From Ilumatobacter sp. (GTDB lineage: Bacteria; Actinomycetota; Acidimicrobiia; Acidimicrobiales; Ilumatobacteraceae), in assembly GCA_013002175.1 (NCBI GenBank), contig JABDKP010000182.1:1-47302 (forward strand): 47,302 bases of DNA, read 5' to 3'. Positions 17,079-25,188 of this stretch are shown here, piece after piece. The position numbers were made by a program, and so were the translations under genes. How positions within the stretch are numbered: position 1 is the first letter of the stretch; each line of letters starts with the position of its first letter. Under the pieces are notes generated by a model, which worked only from the letters and a program-made list of their open reading frames with translations, was not told the DNA's origin and searched no databases.

Positions 17079-17645
17079 TCAGGGGGCGAGCGCGATCGAG
17101 TCGCACTGGGCCAGACCGCGCTCGAGGTCGCGCCGATGCTGGTTGCGCGCCCACTGCAGCCACAGACCGTTCTGGATGACGATCACGTCGGTGGCGCGAT
17201 CGGCCGCCTCCCGCGCCGACAGCCGGGGTCGCGCCTCGCGGATGAGCGTCGAGAGGTTGGCGGCATAGGGGTCGACCATGCTCCGTTCGACGGCGGCGAT
17301 CTCGGCGTCGGTCCGCGCCACCGCCCAGACCGCGATCCACAGCGCGAGGAAGTCGGGGGCGAGGAAGTCGTCGTGGTACGCGCCACGGACGTAGGCCCGG
17401 ACGCGATCGTCGGCGCCGTCGACGCCTGCGAGGGACTCGTTCGTCGTGTCGAGCAGCCGGTTCGTGGCGAGCTGGAACGCGGCCTCGATCATCGAGCGCT
17501 TGTCGTCGAAGTGATAGCTGAGCAGCCCGAGCGACACGTCGGCTTCTCGGGCGACGTTGCGCATGCTCGCCCCGTCGATGCCGTCGCGGGCGATGCACGA
17601 CATCGCTGCGTCGAGGATCTGTTCCTGCGTCTCGGAGAGGGTCAC
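17079..17645 (-). CDS. TetR-family repressor of the ten-gene operon
   Basis: The track ORF starts at 17768, inside the opposite gene's leader. The GTG at 17645 (VTLSETQEQILDAAMSCIARDG) is more plausible and gives 188 residues. The N-terminus is a TetR helix-turn-helix with recognition segment VSLGLLSYHFDDK. The rest is a helical ligand-binding domain resembling BetI-type regulators. It is divergent from the operon starting at 17756, and two matching 16-bp palindromes lie between them. The TetR at 37258 is a paralog with a very similar recognition helix and C-terminus (VIQNGLWLQW versus VIQNGMWLTS). Expected to be a substrate-released repressor. Confidence 0.9.
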   Translation of the reverse strand: MTLSETQEQILDAAMSCIARDGIDGASMRNVAREADVSLGLLSYHFDDKRSMIEAAFQLATNRLLDTTNESLAGVDGADDRVRAYVRGAYHDDFLAPDFLALWIAVWAVARTDAEIAAVERSMVDPYAANLSTLIREARPRLSAREAADRATDVIVIQNGLWLQWARNQHRRDLERGLAQCDSIALAP

Positions 17646-17666
17646 GCAACTCAGTCTGACCGAACA

Positions 17667-17682
17667 CTGGACAATCGTCCAG
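17667..17682. promoter_or_regulatory. TetR operator O1
   Basis: The palindrome CTGGACAATCGTCCAG overlaps the -35 element of the divergent operon. It has the same design as O2 and as the operator at 30446. Confidence 0.7.
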
Positions 17683-17696
17683 TCGGTGCGTACGAT
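17668..17696 (+). promoter_or_regulatory. Promoter of the ten-gene operon
   Basis: TGGACA (17668-17673) and TACGAT (17691-17696) are separated by exactly 17 bp, a good sigma-70/HrdB-type promoter. O1 covers the -35 element, and O2 covers the expected start of transcription near 17703. Confidence 0.65.
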
Positions 17697-17700
17697 GCGA

Positions 17701-17716
17701 CTGGACGAACGTTCAG
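17701..17716. promoter_or_regulatory. TetR operator O2
   Basis: The near-palindrome CTGGACGAACGTTCAG lies 34 bp (centre to centre) from O1 and just downstream of the -10 element. One arm position is unpaired. Confidence 0.65.
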
Positions 17717-17755
17717 CTTCGTCGGTCGGGAAGACGATCGGGGGAAATGGGGCAC

Positions 17756-18628
17756 ATGCCAACGGCATTCGCTGCTGCGGAGATCGACCTGGACGCGCTG
17801 GTCGACCTCGACACGCACCCGATCCACGAGGTCGGCAGCACCGTCCGCTCGGCGCTCGTCGCCGAGGCCCGCGCGCAGATGGGCACGTCGGGCTGCTTCC
17901 GGTTCCCGGGGTTCGTGCGCGCCGAGGCGGTCGAGCGGATGCGCGCCGAGGCCGCCGGACTGCACGACGCGACGTTCTGGTCGCAGATGGATCACAACCC
18001 GTACTTCTCCGAGGACGACGAGTCGTGGCCGGCCGGCCATCCCCGTCGCACGTTCCAGCACCGGCGCAGCGGCTTCATCAACTCCGACATCCTCACCACC
18101 GACTCCGTGCTCCGCCAGTTGTACGACTGCGACGTCCTGCTGCACTTCGTCTGGGAATGCCTCGGCACGCCGCAGCCGATCTACCGCTGGGCAGATCCGC
18201 TCGGTCGCAACCCGTACGGCGTGATGGAGCCGGGCCACGAACTGCCGTGGCACTTCGACGGCAACGAGTTCACCGTCAGCGTCCTCGTCCAGCGCGCCGA
18301 CGCGGGCGGGGTGTTCGAATACGTGCCCAACATCCGACGGCCCGACGCCGAGAACTTCGAGCACGTCGCCCACGTGCTCGCCGGTGGGCGCGACGGCGTG
18401 CGGCAACTCGATCTCGTGCCCGGCGATCTCCAGTTGTTCGCCGGCCGGTTCTCGATGCATCGCGTCACCGAGGTCGAGGGGGCCACGACGCGCTACATCG
18501 GCTTGCCGACGTACGTGCACGACCCGTACCGGATGAATCGCCCATATCACTCGACGTCGATCTACGGCCGGGCGACGCCGCAGCACATCGAACGCGAGCG
18601 GCTGCTCGTCGACGGGTTGGTCGACTGA
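17756..18628 (+). CDS. Fe(II)/2OG oxygenase, HalD/BesD-like fold
   Basis: First gene of the operon. The second ATG (17756) is preferred because GGGGGAAATGGGG lies at ribosome-site distance, giving 290 residues. Iron ligands are H166-F-D168 (LPWHFDGNEFTVSVLVQ) and H235 (RFSMHRVTE), with R246 as likely 2OG contact. This arrangement resembles the HalD/BesD-type family of free amino acid hydroxylases and halogenases. Because the Asp is kept, hydroxylation rather than halogenation is expected. A small amine or amino acid is the probable substrate. Its stop codon overlaps the next start (TGATG). Confidence 0.8.
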   Translation: MPTAFAAAEIDLDALVDLDTHPIHEVGSTVRSALVAEARAQMGTSGCFRFPGFVRAEAVERMRAEAAGLHDATFWSQMDHNPYFSEDDESWPAGHPRRTFQHRRSGFINSDILTTDSVLRQLYDCDVLLHFVWECLGTPQPIYRWADPLGRNPYGVMEPGHELPWHFDGNEFTVSVLVQRADAGGVFEYVPNIRRPDAENFEHVAHVLAGGRDGVRQLDLVPGDLQLFAGRFSMHRVTEVEGATTRYIGLPTYVHDPYRMNRPYHSTSIYGRATPQHIERERLLVDGLVD

Positions 18629-19578
18629 TGATCCGCACGGTCGGCTTCATCGGGCTCGGCAACATGGGTGCCCCGATGGCGAGTCACGTCGTGCGCGCCG
18701 GCTTCACGACCGTCGTCGCCGACCTCGACCCGGCGAAGGTCGCCGCGCTCGTCGCCGACGGGGCCGTCGCCGCCATCGACACCGCGGCTGCCGCGCACGA
18801 TGCGGACGTCGTGCTGACGTCGCTCCCCGGCCCGGCGCAGGTCCGCGCGGTCGGCGAGCAGATCGTCCCGGCGATGCGTCACGGCGCGACGTGGATCGAT
18901 CTCAGCACGAACGACCTCGCCTGCGCGCATCATCTCGCGGACGTGGCCGCCCGGCACGGCATCGACTTGCTCGACGCGCCGGTCACCGGGGGGATCGAAG
19001 GTGCGCGCGCCGGCACGCTCAACGTGCTCGTCGGTGGTGATGTGGACGTGCACCGGCGGTGCCAACCGGTGCTCCGGGCGATCGGCGACCGGTTCGACCT
19101 GATCGGCCCGTACGGCGCCGGCTACACCGCGAAGATCTCGCAGGTGATGCTGTGCTACCTCAACTCGGTGTGCCTCACCGAGGCGCTGCTGCTCGGCGTC
19201 AAGGGCGGCGTCGCCCCGGACGCGATGCTCGACGTCATCCGCAACAGCACCGGGCGCAGCTACGTCGCCGATCGCTACGGGCCCGAGATCCTCGCCGGCA
19301 CCTACGACGCCAGTTTCGACCTCACGCTCGCAGCGAAGGATCTCCGCCTCGCGCTCGAACTCGCCGAGGACGTCGGCGCGACACTCGACTTCACCGCCCG
19401 CGTCAGCGAGCTCTACCGCGACGCCGAGGCGCGCTTCGGCCCGATGGCGCCGCACCTCATCGCGATGCGCGAGATCGAGGAGGCGAACGACCTGGTGCTC
19501 CACGAGCACGAACGCACCACCGCGTACCCCGAACGGCCGGAACCCCAGCGGACCGAACACGAGAGGATGGCCCCATGA
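18628..19578 (+). CDS. NAD(P)-dependent beta-hydroxyacid dehydrogenase (HIBADH family)
   Basis: 316 residues from the ATG at 18628; the upstream part of the 17557 ORF is a shadow of the previous gene. The Rossmann motif GLGNMG (10-14 region), the substrate loop DAPVTGGIEGARAGTL (116-131) and the catalytic Lys169 (GAGYTAK) define the 3-hydroxyisobutyrate/tartronate-semialdehyde reductase family. The usual Asn-Asn after the Lys is replaced (KISQVM). It would oxidise a 3-hydroxy acid or reduce the semialdehyde. The C-terminal tail is unusually long and polar. Confidence 0.9.
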   Translation: MIRTVGFIGLGNMGAPMASHVVRAGFTTVVADLDPAKVAALVADGAVAAIDTAAAAHDADVVLTSLPGPAQVRAVGEQIVPAMRHGATWIDLSTNDLACAHHLADVAARHGIDLLDAPVTGGIEGARAGTLNVLVGGDVDVHRRCQPVLRAIGDRFDLIGPYGAGYTAKISQVMLCYLNSVCLTEALLLGVKGGVAPDAMLDVIRNSTGRSYVADRYGPEILAGTYDASFDLTLAAKDLRLALELAEDVGATLDFTARVSELYRDAEARFGPMAPHLIAMREIEEANDLVLHEHERTTAYPERPEPQRTEHERMAP

Positions 19579-20360
19579 CCGACGAAACCCGCGACCGCGA
19601 GGTCAGCGCCGACGATTTCCGATCGGCCAATGCCGGCAGCTTCACCGGCGACGAGTGGCAGGCGCGCGTCGACCTGGCCGCGATGTATCGGCTCGCCGCC
19701 CACTTCGGCTACGACGACCTGGTCTGGAACCACATCACGATGCGCGTGCCCGGCTCCGATCACGACTTCTTCCTCAACAAGTTCGGTCTGCTCTACAACG
19801 AGGTCACCGCGTCCAACCTGATCAAGGTCGACAGCGACGGCACCGTGCTCGAGGGGCCCGCCGACGTCAACACCGCCGGCTTCGTGATCCACTCCGCGAT
19901 TCACAACGACTTCCCGCAGTGGAAGGTCGTCTTCCACGCCCACGTCCCCGACGCCCTCGCGGTGACGGCGCTCGCCAACGGCTTCGAGCACCTCGTGCAG
20001 GACACCTCGATGCTCTACGGCGAAGTCGGCTACCACGACTGGGAGGGGTTGTCGCTCACGCTGGAGGAGCGCGAGCGTCTCGCCAAGAACATGGACGGCA
20101 ACCGGGCGCTGATCATGCGCAACCACGGCTTCCTCACGGTCGGCGAGACCGCCGGCGAGGCATTCATGGTGATGCACTACCTGATCCGCGGGTGCCGCAC
20201 GTTGCTCAAGGCCTACGGCAGCGGCCTCGACGTCGACCCAGGCCCGACCGACATCTGGGAGCTGTCGAAGCGCCAGTACGACAACTTCCCGCTCGGCAAG
20301 CACGAGTGGCCCGCGCTGTTGCGGCTGCTCGACCAGACCGACCCGAGCTTCCGTCAGTAA
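19575..20360 (+). CDS. Class II aldolase/adducin-family protein
   Basis: 261 residues; its ATG overlaps the preceding stop by ATGA. The zinc-site pattern VVFHAHVPDALAVTAL and MRNHGFLTVGET, plus an N-terminal WNHITMRVPG, identify the class II aldolase fold. Members of this type act on small hydroxy-keto acids, by retro-aldol cleavage or decarboxylation. Pairing with a HIBADH-type dehydrogenase recalls four-carbon acid-sugar catabolism (LtnD/OtnC), but the kinase of that pathway is absent here. Confidence 0.85.
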   Translation: MTDETRDREVSADDFRSANAGSFTGDEWQARVDLAAMYRLAAHFGYDDLVWNHITMRVPGSDHDFFLNKFGLLYNEVTASNLIKVDSDGTVLEGPADVNTAGFVIHSAIHNDFPQWKVVFHAHVPDALAVTALANGFEHLVQDTSMLYGEVGYHDWEGLSLTLEERERLAKNMDGNRALIMRNHGFLTVGETAGEAFMVMHYLIRGCRTLLKAYGSGLDVDPGPTDIWELSKRQYDNFPLGKHEWPALLRLLDQTDPSFRQ

Positions 20361-20374
20361 CGCCCGCCGGGACC

Positions 20375-21460
20375 ATGAAGATCGAGCGCATCGCGACGAC
20401 CCTCGTCGACGTGCCTCTGCGCGCCCCGATCGGCACCGCGATCCACTCGATCCGTTCGGTCGGCTGCGTGCTCGTCGACGTGACGACGGTGGACGGCGCA
20501 ATCGGTCAGTCGTTCGCCTTCACGCTCAACGGCGACCGGTTGCGGGCGCTCGACGAGACGGTCACCGGTCTCGCCCACCTCGCCGTCGGCCGTCCGGTGT
20601 ACGAGACGACGGCGATCTGGGACGCGATCTGGAACGAGATCAACCCGACCGGACACAAGGGCACCACGGTCTCGGCGCTGTCGGCGATCGACGTCGCCTG
20701 CTGGGATGCGTGGGGTCGTACGCTCGGCCAGCCGCTCCATCGCGTGTTCGGGGCGTGCCGCGACTCGGTCGACACCTACGCGAGTTCGGGGCTGTGGCTG
20801 AACGCCTCGATCGACGAGCTCGTCGCGGAGGCCGCCGAGTTCGTTGCGCAGGGGTTCCGGGCGGTGAAGCTGCGGATCGGGTCCGACGATCCGGACGTCG
20901 ATGTGGCACGGGTGCGGGCGGTACGTACCGCAGTGGGTGACGACATCGGCCTGCTCGTCGACGCCAACCAGAAGTTCACGCCGAAGCAGGCGATCCGGCT
21001 CGGCCGTCGGCTGGAGGAGTTCGGCCTGCTGTGGTTCGAGGAACCGGTGTCTGCGGACGACCTCGTCGGACATGCCGACGCTCGCGCTGCGCTCGACACG
21101 CCGATCGCGTCCGGCGAGACCGAGTACACCCGGTTCGGCATGCAGGCGATGCTCGACGCCCGCGCCGCCGACGTACTGATGCCCGACCTCCAGCGGATCG
21201 GCGGCTACACCGAGTTCCGCCGCGCAGCCGCGGCCGCGGCCTCCCGGCACGTGCCGGTGTCGAGCCACTTCTTCACCGAGCACAGCCTCGCCCTCGCCGG
21301 GTCGCTGTCCAACTGCATCTCGGTCGAGCACGTCGACTGGTTCGCGCCGCTGTTCCACGAGCATGCCGAGCTCTGCGACGGACGACTGCTCGTACCCGAC
21401 CGCCCGGGCCACGGCTTCACGTTCGACCCCGCCGCCGTCGACCGGTATCGCGTGCGGTGA
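20375..21460 (+). CDS. Mandelate racemase/muconate lactonizing enzyme family member
   Basis: 361 residues from the ATG at 20375. The barrel shows K165-L-R167, D196-A-N, E222 and E248 as Mg2+ ligands, and the Asp271/His298 dyad, so numbering nearly equals that of mandelate racemase. The KxK motif of mandelate racemase is KxR here, leaving His298 as the more likely base, as in many acid-sugar dehydratases. Betaine or hydroxyproline epimerases of this superfamily are an alternative. It makes or uses an enolate of a carboxylate substrate. The specific substrate is unknown. Confidence 0.88.
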   Translation: MKIERIATTLVDVPLRAPIGTAIHSIRSVGCVLVDVTTVDGAIGQSFAFTLNGDRLRALDETVTGLAHLAVGRPVYETTAIWDAIWNEINPTGHKGTTVSALSAIDVACWDAWGRTLGQPLHRVFGACRDSVDTYASSGLWLNASIDELVAEAAEFVAQGFRAVKLRIGSDDPDVDVARVRAVRTAVGDDIGLLVDANQKFTPKQAIRLGRRLEEFGLLWFEEPVSADDLVGHADARAALDTPIASGETEYTRFGMQAMLDARAADVLMPDLQRIGGYTEFRRAAAAAASRHVPVSSHFFTEHSLALAGSLSNCISVEHVDWFAPLFHEHAELCDGRLLVPDRPGHGFTFDPAAVDRYRVR

Positions 21461-21499
21461 TGCCGGACCTCACCAGCGTGGTCGGCGGCGGGAACGGTC

Positions 21500-22375
21500 A
21501 TGAGTAAGCCCGCGAAGTGGTCGGACCCGGCCCACAAGCTGTTCCCGTACCAGGTCGGCTTCACCGCGCCGCCGATGGATTTCGATGCTGCCCCGAGCGA
21601 CTTCCTGCGGATCTGCCCGCCGACCGTCGGGGTGCACGGCCGGTTGCTCCACGCGCCCGGCTACGCCCACGAGTTGTCGCAACGCGCCGACAACTTCCAC
21701 CTTCTGGACGACGTCGTCCACTGCATGTCGAACGCCGGGGCCGACGTCGTCGGCCAGGTCGGCACGAACTGGGTCCATGCGAACGGAACCGACGTCGACG
21801 ACATTCGCCGCTTCGTTGGCGAGGTCGGCGAGAAGTACGAGACACCGTTCCACATGGCGGGACTGACGCTCGTCGACGCGTGCCAGGCGAACGGCTACGA
21901 GCGCGTCGCGCTGAACTCGGTGTACTTCTGGCCGGACTGGCGCGATGGTGTCGTGCGGTTCCTGCGCAGTGCCGACATCGACGTCGTGTGGTTCGGAAAC
22001 TTCGTCGACCAGGGCTGGTACCCGACCCAGCAGGAGGTCAACGACCTCACCTGGATCTTCCCCGGAGACCTCGCGCTCGCCTCGATGCGCCACGTGCTCG
22101 ACCGGGCGCCGGCCGTCGACGCCATCGTCGTCAACGGGATGTCGAACTACCGCGACTCCTGCGGGCAGCCACAACGCCTCGTCGGCCTCGTCGCCGACAT
22201 CGAAGCCGCGATCGGCACGCCGGTGGTCTCCGCCGACGTGTCGCTGTACTGGGCGATCCTGCGCACGCTCGGCGTCGAGCCGATCGGCCGCCAGGGCTCG
22301 CTGCTGGCGTCGCTCCAGACGCCCGCGGGCCAGCCCGCCACCACCGCACGTACCACGACCGACCATGAGAGGTGA
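21500..22375 (+). CDS. Asp/Glu racemase-fold protein (AMDase/maleate isomerase-like) without catalytic Cys
   Basis: A 291-residue protein resembling arylmalonate decarboxylase and maleate cis-trans isomerase (IGFTAPP start, ADVVGQVGTNW, DAIVVNGMSNYRD). In the catalytic members two Cys lie at the two symmetric loops. Here those loops read GQVGTNWVHANG (85-96) and VNGMSNYRDSCG, with no Cys at the expected positions. It may therefore catalyse a Cys-independent lyase or decarboxylase reaction, or only bind substrate. 39 bp separate it from the enolase-superfamily gene, and the ribosome site is GGGAACGG. Confidence 0.7.
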   Translation: MSKPAKWSDPAHKLFPYQVGFTAPPMDFDAAPSDFLRICPPTVGVHGRLLHAPGYAHELSQRADNFHLLDDVVHCMSNAGADVVGQVGTNWVHANGTDVDDIRRFVGEVGEKYETPFHMAGLTLVDACQANGYERVALNSVYFWPDWRDGVVRFLRSADIDVVWFGNFVDQGWYPTQQEVNDLTWIFPGDLALASMRHVLDRAPAVDAIVVNGMSNYRDSCGQPQRLVGLVADIEAAIGTPVVSADVSLYWAILRTLGVEPIGRQGSLLASLQTPAGQPATTARTTTDHER

Positions 22376-22379
22376 ACCG

Positions 22380-23147
22380 ATGTTCCTGACACTGTGGGCC
22401 ACACCCCGATCGACGTCGACCGCGTTCGAGTGGATGATGCGCCAGCGCGGCGACTTCGACTGCTTCCACGAGCCGTGGAACGAGCTGTACTACTACGGCG
22501 AGGATCGCCGCAGCGACCGCGACCGAAACGTCGAGGCCAAGCCCGGCCACGACTACGCCGCCGTCTGGGCCGACCTCACCGGCCGGGCGAACTCCGGCAA
22601 CGTGTTCGTGAAGGACTTCGCCTACTCGGTCGAGCACGACCTCGACGACGACAAGCTCGACGCGATGACGCACGCGTTCCTGATCCGCGATCCGTTGCGC
22701 GTCGTGCAGGGCCTCGCGAAGCACTGGCCCGACTGCACGTTCGAAGAAGCCGGCTTCGAGTCGCTGCACCGCCTTTTCCAGCGCGTCACCGACCGGCTCG
22801 GACGCGTCCCGCCCGTGATGTACTCGGGCGACCTGCTGGACGACCCGAGCGGTACGACGCAAGCGTTCTGCGCGGCGGTCGGCATCCCGTTCGTGGCCGA
22901 GGCGCTGGCGTGGGAGGCCGGGGACCGCAGCGAGGTGGCGTGGTACGGCGAGGGCACCGGGCCGTGGCACGACAACCTGCGTGCCAGCACCGGCATCAAG
23001 CCGCCGGCCACCGAGTACCCGTCGCTCGACGACAACCCGCGGCTGTTCGAGATCTACGAGCGGTGTGTGCCGCTGTTCGACGACCTGCGGCGGCACGCGT
23101 TCCGCCCGCTTCCGGATCCGGCCGCGTCGCAGCGGCAGGAGGCATGA
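22380..23147 (+). CDS. Sulfotransferase-fold protein
   Basis: The ATG at 22380 follows GAGAGGTGA; the track's longer form would absorb that ribosome site. 255 residues. LWATPRSTSTAFEWMM (5-20) is the 5'-phosphosulfate (PAPS) loop, and HAFLIRDPLRVVQGLAKHW is the 3'-phosphate region with the RDP signature. It may transfer sulfate from PAPS to a hydroxyl group made by another enzyme of the operon. Some proteins of this subgroup are of unknown activity. A sulfotransferase inside a catabolic operon is unusual. Confidence 0.8.
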   Translation: MFLTLWATPRSTSTAFEWMMRQRGDFDCFHEPWNELYYYGEDRRSDRDRNVEAKPGHDYAAVWADLTGRANSGNVFVKDFAYSVEHDLDDDKLDAMTHAFLIRDPLRVVQGLAKHWPDCTFEEAGFESLHRLFQRVTDRLGRVPPVMYSGDLLDDPSGTTQAFCAAVGIPFVAEALAWEAGDRSEVAWYGEGTGPWHDNLRASTGIKPPATEYPSLDDNPRLFEIYERCVPLFDDLRRHAFRPLPDPAASQRQEA

Positions 23148-23148
23148 C

Positions 23149-23919
23149 ATGGAGATCTCGCTCGCCGGCAGGCGTGCGTTCGTGACCGCGGGTGGTGCGG
23201 GGATGGGCAGGGCGACCGTGCTGGCGATGCACCGCCTCGGCGCCGAGGTGTTCACGTGCGATGTCGACCCGACCGGATTGCAGACGCTGCCCGACGGCGT
23301 GTCGTCGTCGGTGTGCGACGTCACGAACTCCGCCGAGCTCGACGCGTTGTTCGATCGGATCCTGCCAGACGGTCTCGACTTCATGATCAACAACGCGGGT
23401 GTCGCCGGGCCGACGAAGCTCGTCGAGGACATCACCGACGACGAGTGGCGCCACACGATGGCAGTCTGCATCGACTCGCACTTCTACTGCGCCCGGCGCG
23501 TCGTGCCCGTGTTCAAACAGCAGCGGCACGGCGCGATCGTCAACCTGATCTCCGGCGCCGGCATCCTCGGATATCCCACGCGTTCGCCCTACGCCGCCGC
23601 GAAGTGGGCGGTCACCGGGTTCACCAAGACCCTCGCGATGGAACTCGGCCCCGACAACATCCGCGTCAACGGCGTGGTGCCGGGCAACGTCAACGGCGAC
23701 CGGATGGAACGGGTGATCACGGCACATGCGGCGACCGAGGGACTCGACGCCGAGGTCGTGCGCCGGATGTACGCGATCGGCACGTCGATGCAGTGCTACG
23801 TCGACCCCGAGGAGATCGCCGACCTGATCATGTTCCTGTGTAGTGACTACGGCCGCCACATCTCGGGGCAGGTGATCGGCGTCGACGGCAACACCGAGAC
23901 GCTCTGGCCGCGGAGCTGA
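23149..23919 (+). CDS. Short-chain dehydrogenase/reductase
   Basis: 256 residues, ATG behind AGGAGG and one base after the previous stop. The cofactor loop is TAGGAGMGRA (with Ala in place of the first Gly), then NNAG, the catalytic Ser in NLISGAGILG and YAAAK. NAD(H) is suggested by the acidic residue at the end of strand two (CDVDP). It would oxidise a secondary alcohol in the pathway. Confidence 0.92.
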   Translation: MEISLAGRRAFVTAGGAGMGRATVLAMHRLGAEVFTCDVDPTGLQTLPDGVSSSVCDVTNSAELDALFDRILPDGLDFMINNAGVAGPTKLVEDITDDEWRHTMAVCIDSHFYCARRVVPVFKQQRHGAIVNLISGAGILGYPTRSPYAAAKWAVTGFTKTLAMELGPDNIRVNGVVPGNVNGDRMERVITAHAATEGLDAEVVRRMYAIGTSMQCYVDPEEIADLIMFLCSDYGRHISGQVIGVDGNTETLWPRS

Positions 23920-23925
23920 ACCGCA

Positions 23926-25188
23926 GTGGGGTCGACGTTGCAGCTCGACGAGCGCGAGCAGCGTTGGCTGTCGGGTGCCGACGGCGAGGCGATGCGACTC
24001 GCGATGCAGATGATGGTGACGGCGGCCGACGTCTCCGACGCCACCGAGTTCGTCGAGATCGAGTTCGCGCACATCAACTCGAGCTTCTACTCGGGTCAGG
24101 TGTCGCTCGACTTCGCCGAGTTCCTGCTCGCCAACGGTGGGTCGTTCGCAGTGCCGACCCACACGAACGCCAGCCTGATCGATTGCTCGACGCCGGAGTT
24201 GCGTGCGGAGCACGATCACCCCGTCGAAGTCGGCGGGGCACGGCGGCTGATGGCGATCTACGCCGAGCTCGGTGCGTCGGCGATGTGGAGCTGCGCGCCG
24301 TACGCGGAACCGACGGGCCGCCCGCGGCAGGGTGCGCATGTCGTCGGTTCGGAATCGAACGCGGTGTCGTTCTTCAACTCGGTGCTGGGTGCGCGGACGA
24401 ACAAGTACGGCGACTTCATCGACGTGTGCGCGGCGATGACCGGCCGCGTGCCGCTCGCCGGCCTCCACACCGATGCCGGGCGCCGCGCATCGCACGTGTT
24501 CGATCTCACGGGCCTGTCGGGCGAGGAACTGGCCGACTCGACACTGCCGCACGTGCTGGGCATCATCCTCGGCCACGAGGCCGGGTCGGCGATACCGGTC
24601 GTCGTGGGCCTCGACACGGCCACGGAGGACGACCTGAAGGCGATCGCGGCAGCCGGCGGCACGTCGGGAGCCGTCGAGATGTTCCACGTCGTCGGGGTCA
24701 CGCCGGAAGCGCGGACCCTCGACGCGGCAACCGCGGGAGTGGTGCCGGCGGGGCGGACGATCGTCGATTCGGCGTTGGTCCGGTCGACGCGAGCCCGGCT
24801 GTCGACATCGACCACGGCGCCCCTGAGTGCGGTGTGCCTGGGGACACCGCACTTCACTGCGAGCGAGTTCGCCGGCCTGCGCGCCGCCCTCGACGGGCGT
24901 CCGGTCGACGGCCGGGTGCAGCTCCTCGTCACGACGAGCCGCGCCGTACTCGCCGAGATCGCTGCACATGGATGGGACGACGAGTTGCGGTCACTCGGTG
25001 TGCAGATCGTCCTCGACACGTGCACCTACTACTCGCCGCGCGCCCGCGGCGTCGACGGGCTCGTGATGACGAACTCGGCGAAGTGGGCGTACTACGCGCC
25101 CGGAATTCTCGGTGTCGACGTCGCATTCGGGTCGCTGCCGGAGTGCGTCGACGCAGCGGTGTCGGGCAAGGTCGGTCGGCGTGACTGA
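23926..25188 (+). CDS. Aconitase X, large (catalytic) subunit
   Basis: 420 residues with a GTG start, seven bases after the SDR stop. The sequence follows the AcnX/DUF521 catalytic domain: PTHTNASLIDCSTPEL, MWSCAPYAEPTGRP, SNAVSFFNSVLGARTNKYGDF and VLDTCTYYSPRARG. Cys87, Cys123 and Cys366 are the likely Fe-S ligands. Bacterial AcnX pairs of this kind are known as cis-3-hydroxy-L-proline dehydratases; archaeal relatives dehydrate mevalonate 5-phosphate. Dehydration of a hydroxylated (amino) acid fits the 2OG oxygenase at the head of the operon. Confidence 0.9.
   Translation: MGSTLQLDEREQRWLSGADGEAMRLAMQMMVTAADVSDATEFVEIEFAHINSSFYSGQVSLDFAEFLLANGGSFAVPTHTNASLIDCSTPELRAEHDHPVEVGGARRLMAIYAELGASAMWSCAPYAEPTGRPRQGAHVVGSESNAVSFFNSVLGARTNKYGDFIDVCAAMTGRVPLAGLHTDAGRRASHVFDLTGLSGEELADSTLPHVLGIILGHEAGSAIPVVVGLDTATEDDLKAIAAAGGTSGAVEMFHVVGVTPEARTLDAATAGVVPAGRTIVDSALVRSTRARLSTSTTAPLSAVCLGTPHFTASEFAGLRAALDGRPVDGRVQLLVTTSRAVLAEIAAHGWDDELRSLGVQIVLDTCTYYSPRARGVDGLVMTNSAKWAYYAPGILGVDVAFGSLPECVDAAVSGKVGRRD

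Noticed and set aside
17557-18627. N-terminal extension of the 17557-19578 ORF as a fused protein
   Set aside because: It is a +1/+2 shadow of the 2OG oxygenase gene; the dehydrogenase starts cleanly at 18628 with a TGATG overlap.
22996-24969. 657-aa minus-strand ORF opposite the SDR and AcnX genes
   Set aside because: Shadow of real plus-strand genes with identified catalytic motifs; its protein has no recognisable domain.
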